In this document: positions 30,423-32,215 of the stretch, piece after piece
Numbering within the stretch: the first letter of the stretch is position 1
How the letters are laid out: every line of letters starts with the position of its first letter
Origin: JBOGZI01 sp050697275
Lineage (GTDB): Bacteria > Actinomycetota > Thermoleophilia > Solirubrobacterales > 70-9
Length of the DNA stretch: 32,215 bases
Reading direction: 5' to 3'
Assembly (NCBI GenBank): GCA_050697275.1
Contig: JBOGZI010000106.1
Coordinates: 1-32,215, forward strand
Notes under the pieces: generated by a model
What the model saw: only the letters and a program-made list of their open reading frames with translations
Told to the model about the DNA's origin: nothing
The model's database searches: none
Translations under genes and position numbers: made by a program

Positions 30423-32215
30423 TCAGGCAGGTTGCCGGGCGCAGCCGGGCCAGCGGTATGGCCTTGGGGCTCGACAGCGCACGGGAGGCGGCGCGTCCAG
30501 GACCTCGAGGATCTCGAGCTGTCCCCCGCCGACGCAAATGGCGCTCCGCTGGCGCGGCCCGGGGACGATGGCGATCAGCCCCCGCGCGGGCACCGGGCTG
30601 AAGGGATCGATCCAGATCAGGCTCCCCGGGCCCGCCTGCACCCGCAACCAGGTTCCGCGCCGGCCGGCTGGGATCGCCGCCGCCTCGGAGGCATCGCAGG
30701 GGATAGTCCGAGGTTTGGCCGAGAGCTGCTTCGCTCCCGCCGGCGGAGCGGTGGGGTCCGAGGTGGCGACAACTCCGGATCCGAAGACCTGCGCGGGGCG
30801 GTCCCCCATCGCATAGACGTGCTCCTCGATCGCTCCCACCCAGGGCCACTGCGCGAGCGTCTGGGCGAGGTAGGCGCCATCGCCGTCGAAGAGCACGTTG
30901 TAGCGGCCGCGCTGCTCCGCCAGGTATTCGGGCGAGAGCAGCTCCTCGCTGTGGATCATCAGCCCTCTGCGTCGGGCGTAGTAGAGGAGATCGGGCGACC
31001 AGCCCCAGCCGATGCCCAGAATCAGCTCGTCGGGGTCGGTCGCGCGCTTCAGAGGACGGGAGTACTCGAGGCCGGGCATGCTGCTGTCGTGCTGCGACCT
31101 CCAATAGCCGTCGGCGAGGACCAGCGACCAGAGAAGCATCGCCGCCGCCGCGATCGTCGCTGCCTGCGCCCTGGGCGCCAGCAACCGCGACCACGCCCAA
31201 CCCGCCCCGAGGCCGAGCACCACGGCGATGCCCGGTGTGATCGCGACCTGGTAGTAGTCGTGTACCGAGTGGAGGTTGAAGAAGACCGCCGGCGGCAGCA
31301 GCACGGTGAGCGCCATCGCCAGCCAGAAGAGCCGCTGGCGCGACCTCCAGGCGGAGATCACGGAGAGCGGCAGCAGGATGAGGGCTGGGCCGGCAATCCA
31401 CTTGATGAAGCGGCTCACGATCGGCGACCAGTGCTCCCAGTGCTCCCGCGAATCGAGAGTGCCGAAGTTCCATGTCCTGAGGTTCTCGCTGGTCAAGCTG
31501 AGCGTCGCGTCCGAGGCCGCTTTGATCGCATCGGCGTGACGGGTCCAGAGCAGAGTGAGGACGAACGGGATGGCGACGAGCGCCACCAAGCCGGGGCTGC
31601 GCAGCGAGCGCAACCACTCGCGGGTGCCGCGCGCATCCGGGGTACGCCAGGCGAGCGCGGGCAGGATCCAGAACGCCGCCGTGGTCGGCTTCACCAGCAT
31701 CCCCACCGACCCGGCGGCCAGCGCCAGGGCCGCCTGGGAGGGGCGCCGCTCCTCCCGCCAGCGGATCGTCATCCAGGCGAATCCCACCGCCCCCGCGGTG
31801 GCCAGGTACTCGATCATCGAGGTGCGGCTCCAGAGCAGCGCGAAGGGAGAGGCGACGAAGAGGACGAGGGCGGCGATCGCGGCCGGCACGCTGGCGACGC
31901 GCCGCATGAAGCCGTAGAGCAGCAATGCGGTGGCGACGAAGCAGGCGAGGCCGGTGAGCCGCAGCGCGGCGTCGGGTGGGACCTCGAGCTTCAGCGGGGC
32001 GACCGCGAGCGTCTGGAAGAGCGGGAACTCCATCGGGACGTGGAACGGCGGCCCCAGCACGGGCGGCCCCGGGTGGAGCAGGTCGATCCCCTGCTGGCTG
32101 AAGATGAGCGCCGTATACGCGGTCTGCGTCTGCCGGAAGGCGTGCGCCTCCTGCAGGGGGTCATCGATCGAGTGCAGCCGGTAGACCACCGGCAGGGCGA
32201 CGATCGCGGCGACGG
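30423..32215 (-). CDS. GT-C membrane glycosyltransferase (PMT/ArnT/RgtA-like), 5' end outside the window
   Basis: The reading frame stays open to the window's right edge, so the N-terminus (first membrane helix, seen only as 'VAAIVALPVVYRLHS') is incomplete; about 597 residues are visible. The first outer loop has 'DDPLQEAHAFRQTQTAYTALIF', matching the 'RQ-x-DTA'-like motif of PMT_2/RgtA-type enzymes, with an acidic DD pair. About ten membrane helices follow. The C-terminal third is soluble, with 'RGTWLRVQAGPGSLIWIDPF'. It should use a polyprenyl-phosphate sugar as donor outside the membrane. It converges with the GT2 gene, 21-bp gap. It is not close in sequence to the GT-C pair at 10219 and 18280. 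Confidence 0.87.
   Translation of the reverse strand, partial: VAAIVALPVVYRLHSIDDPLQEAHAFRQTQTAYTALIFSQQGIDLLHPGPPVLGPPFHVPMEFPLFQTLAVAPLKLEVPPDAALRLTGLACFVATALLLYGFMRRVASVPAAIAALVLFVASPFALLWSRTSMIEYLATAGAVGFAWMTIRWREERRPSQAALALAAGSVGMLVKPTTAAFWILPALAWRTPDARGTREWLRSLRSPGLVALVAIPFVLTLLWTRHADAIKAASDATLSLTSENLRTWNFGTLDSREHWEHWSPIVSRFIKWIAGPALILLPLSVISAWRSRQRLFWLAMALTVLLPPAVFFNLHSVHDYYQVAITPGIAVVLGLGAGWAWSRLLAPRAQAATIAAAAMLLWSLVLADGYWRSQHDSSMPGLEYSRPLKRATDPDELILGIGWGWSPDLLYYARRRGLMIHSEELLSPEYLAEQRGRYNVLFDGDGAYLAQTLAQWPWVGAIEEHVYAMGDRPAQVFGSGVVATSDPTAPPAGAKQLSAKPRTIPCDASEAAAIPAGRRGTWLRVQAGPGSLIWIDPFSPVPARGLIAIVPGPRQRSAICVGGGQLEILEVLDAPPPVRCRAPRPYRWPGCARQPA

Noticed and set aside
1..32215. Insertion sequences, phage genes or CRISPR arrays
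   Set aside because: No transposase or integrase motifs, no terminal inverted repeats with target duplications and no regularly spaced repeats were seen on either strand.

Overview
The window is high-GC DNA (clearly above 60% GC by eye) densely packed with genes for making, methylating and exporting a cell-surface polysaccharide. Codon use, frequent GTG/TTG starts, -10-like boxes only a few bases upstream of start codons, and the gene families point to an actinobacterium. The arrangement would fit Thermoleophilia/Solirubrobacterales, but that placement is inference. No transposase, phage gene, CRISPR array or rRNA was found. No gap between genes exceeds about 200 bp.

Layout. (1) 1-3880: a tRNA-Thr(CGT) with the orphan 3' half of a second tRNA fused directly behind it, then a minus-strand group of a large membrane protein, an unrecognised 290-aa protein and an NTF2-like protein. 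(2) 3976-6949: a sugar-nucleotide set of DegT-type aminotransferase (+), hexapeptide N-acyltransferase (-) and UDP-GlcNAc 2-epimerase (-). It resembles the last part of the WbpE/WbpD/WbpI pathway for di-N-acetylated mannuronic acid, but the dehydrogenases are not here. (3) 6981-10088: a GT2 glycosyltransferase followed by a Wzm/Wzt ABC exporter whose ATPase has a C-terminal extension like a carbohydrate-binding domain. A clean hairpin closes the block. (4) 10219-19965: two closely related GT-C membrane glycosyltransferases in the same orientation. They bracket two methyltransferases, an FAD oxidoreductase, a third methyltransferase, a polyprenyl-phosphate sugar synthase and a UPF0104-type membrane protein. 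(5) 26272 down to 18280: a minus-strand run of GT2, methyltransferase, GT2, GT-C, Wzx-like flippase, FkbM methyltransferase and the second GT-C copy. Its first junctions overlap by 4 bp or more. (6) 26334-32215: an unrecognised protein with a possible glycosyltransferase C-terminus, an FkbM methyltransferase, a GT4, a GT2 and a GT-C gene cut by the window edge.

How it fits together. Cytoplasmic GT2/GT4 enzymes would build lipid-linked glycan from nucleotide sugars, including an N-acylated amino sugar. Six methyltransferases (three FkbM) suggest an unusually methylated glycan. Two export routes are encoded: Wzm/Wzt for finished chains and a Wzx-type flippase for repeat units. Five GT-C-like membrane proteins would act on the outer face using polyprenyl-phosphate sugars. 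The GT2/UPF0104 pair at 16190-18225 is the obvious candidate to make and translocate that donor. No initiating phosphoglycosyltransferase, Wzy polymerase or chain-length regulator was recognised, so the locus probably continues beyond the window or depends on genes elsewhere.
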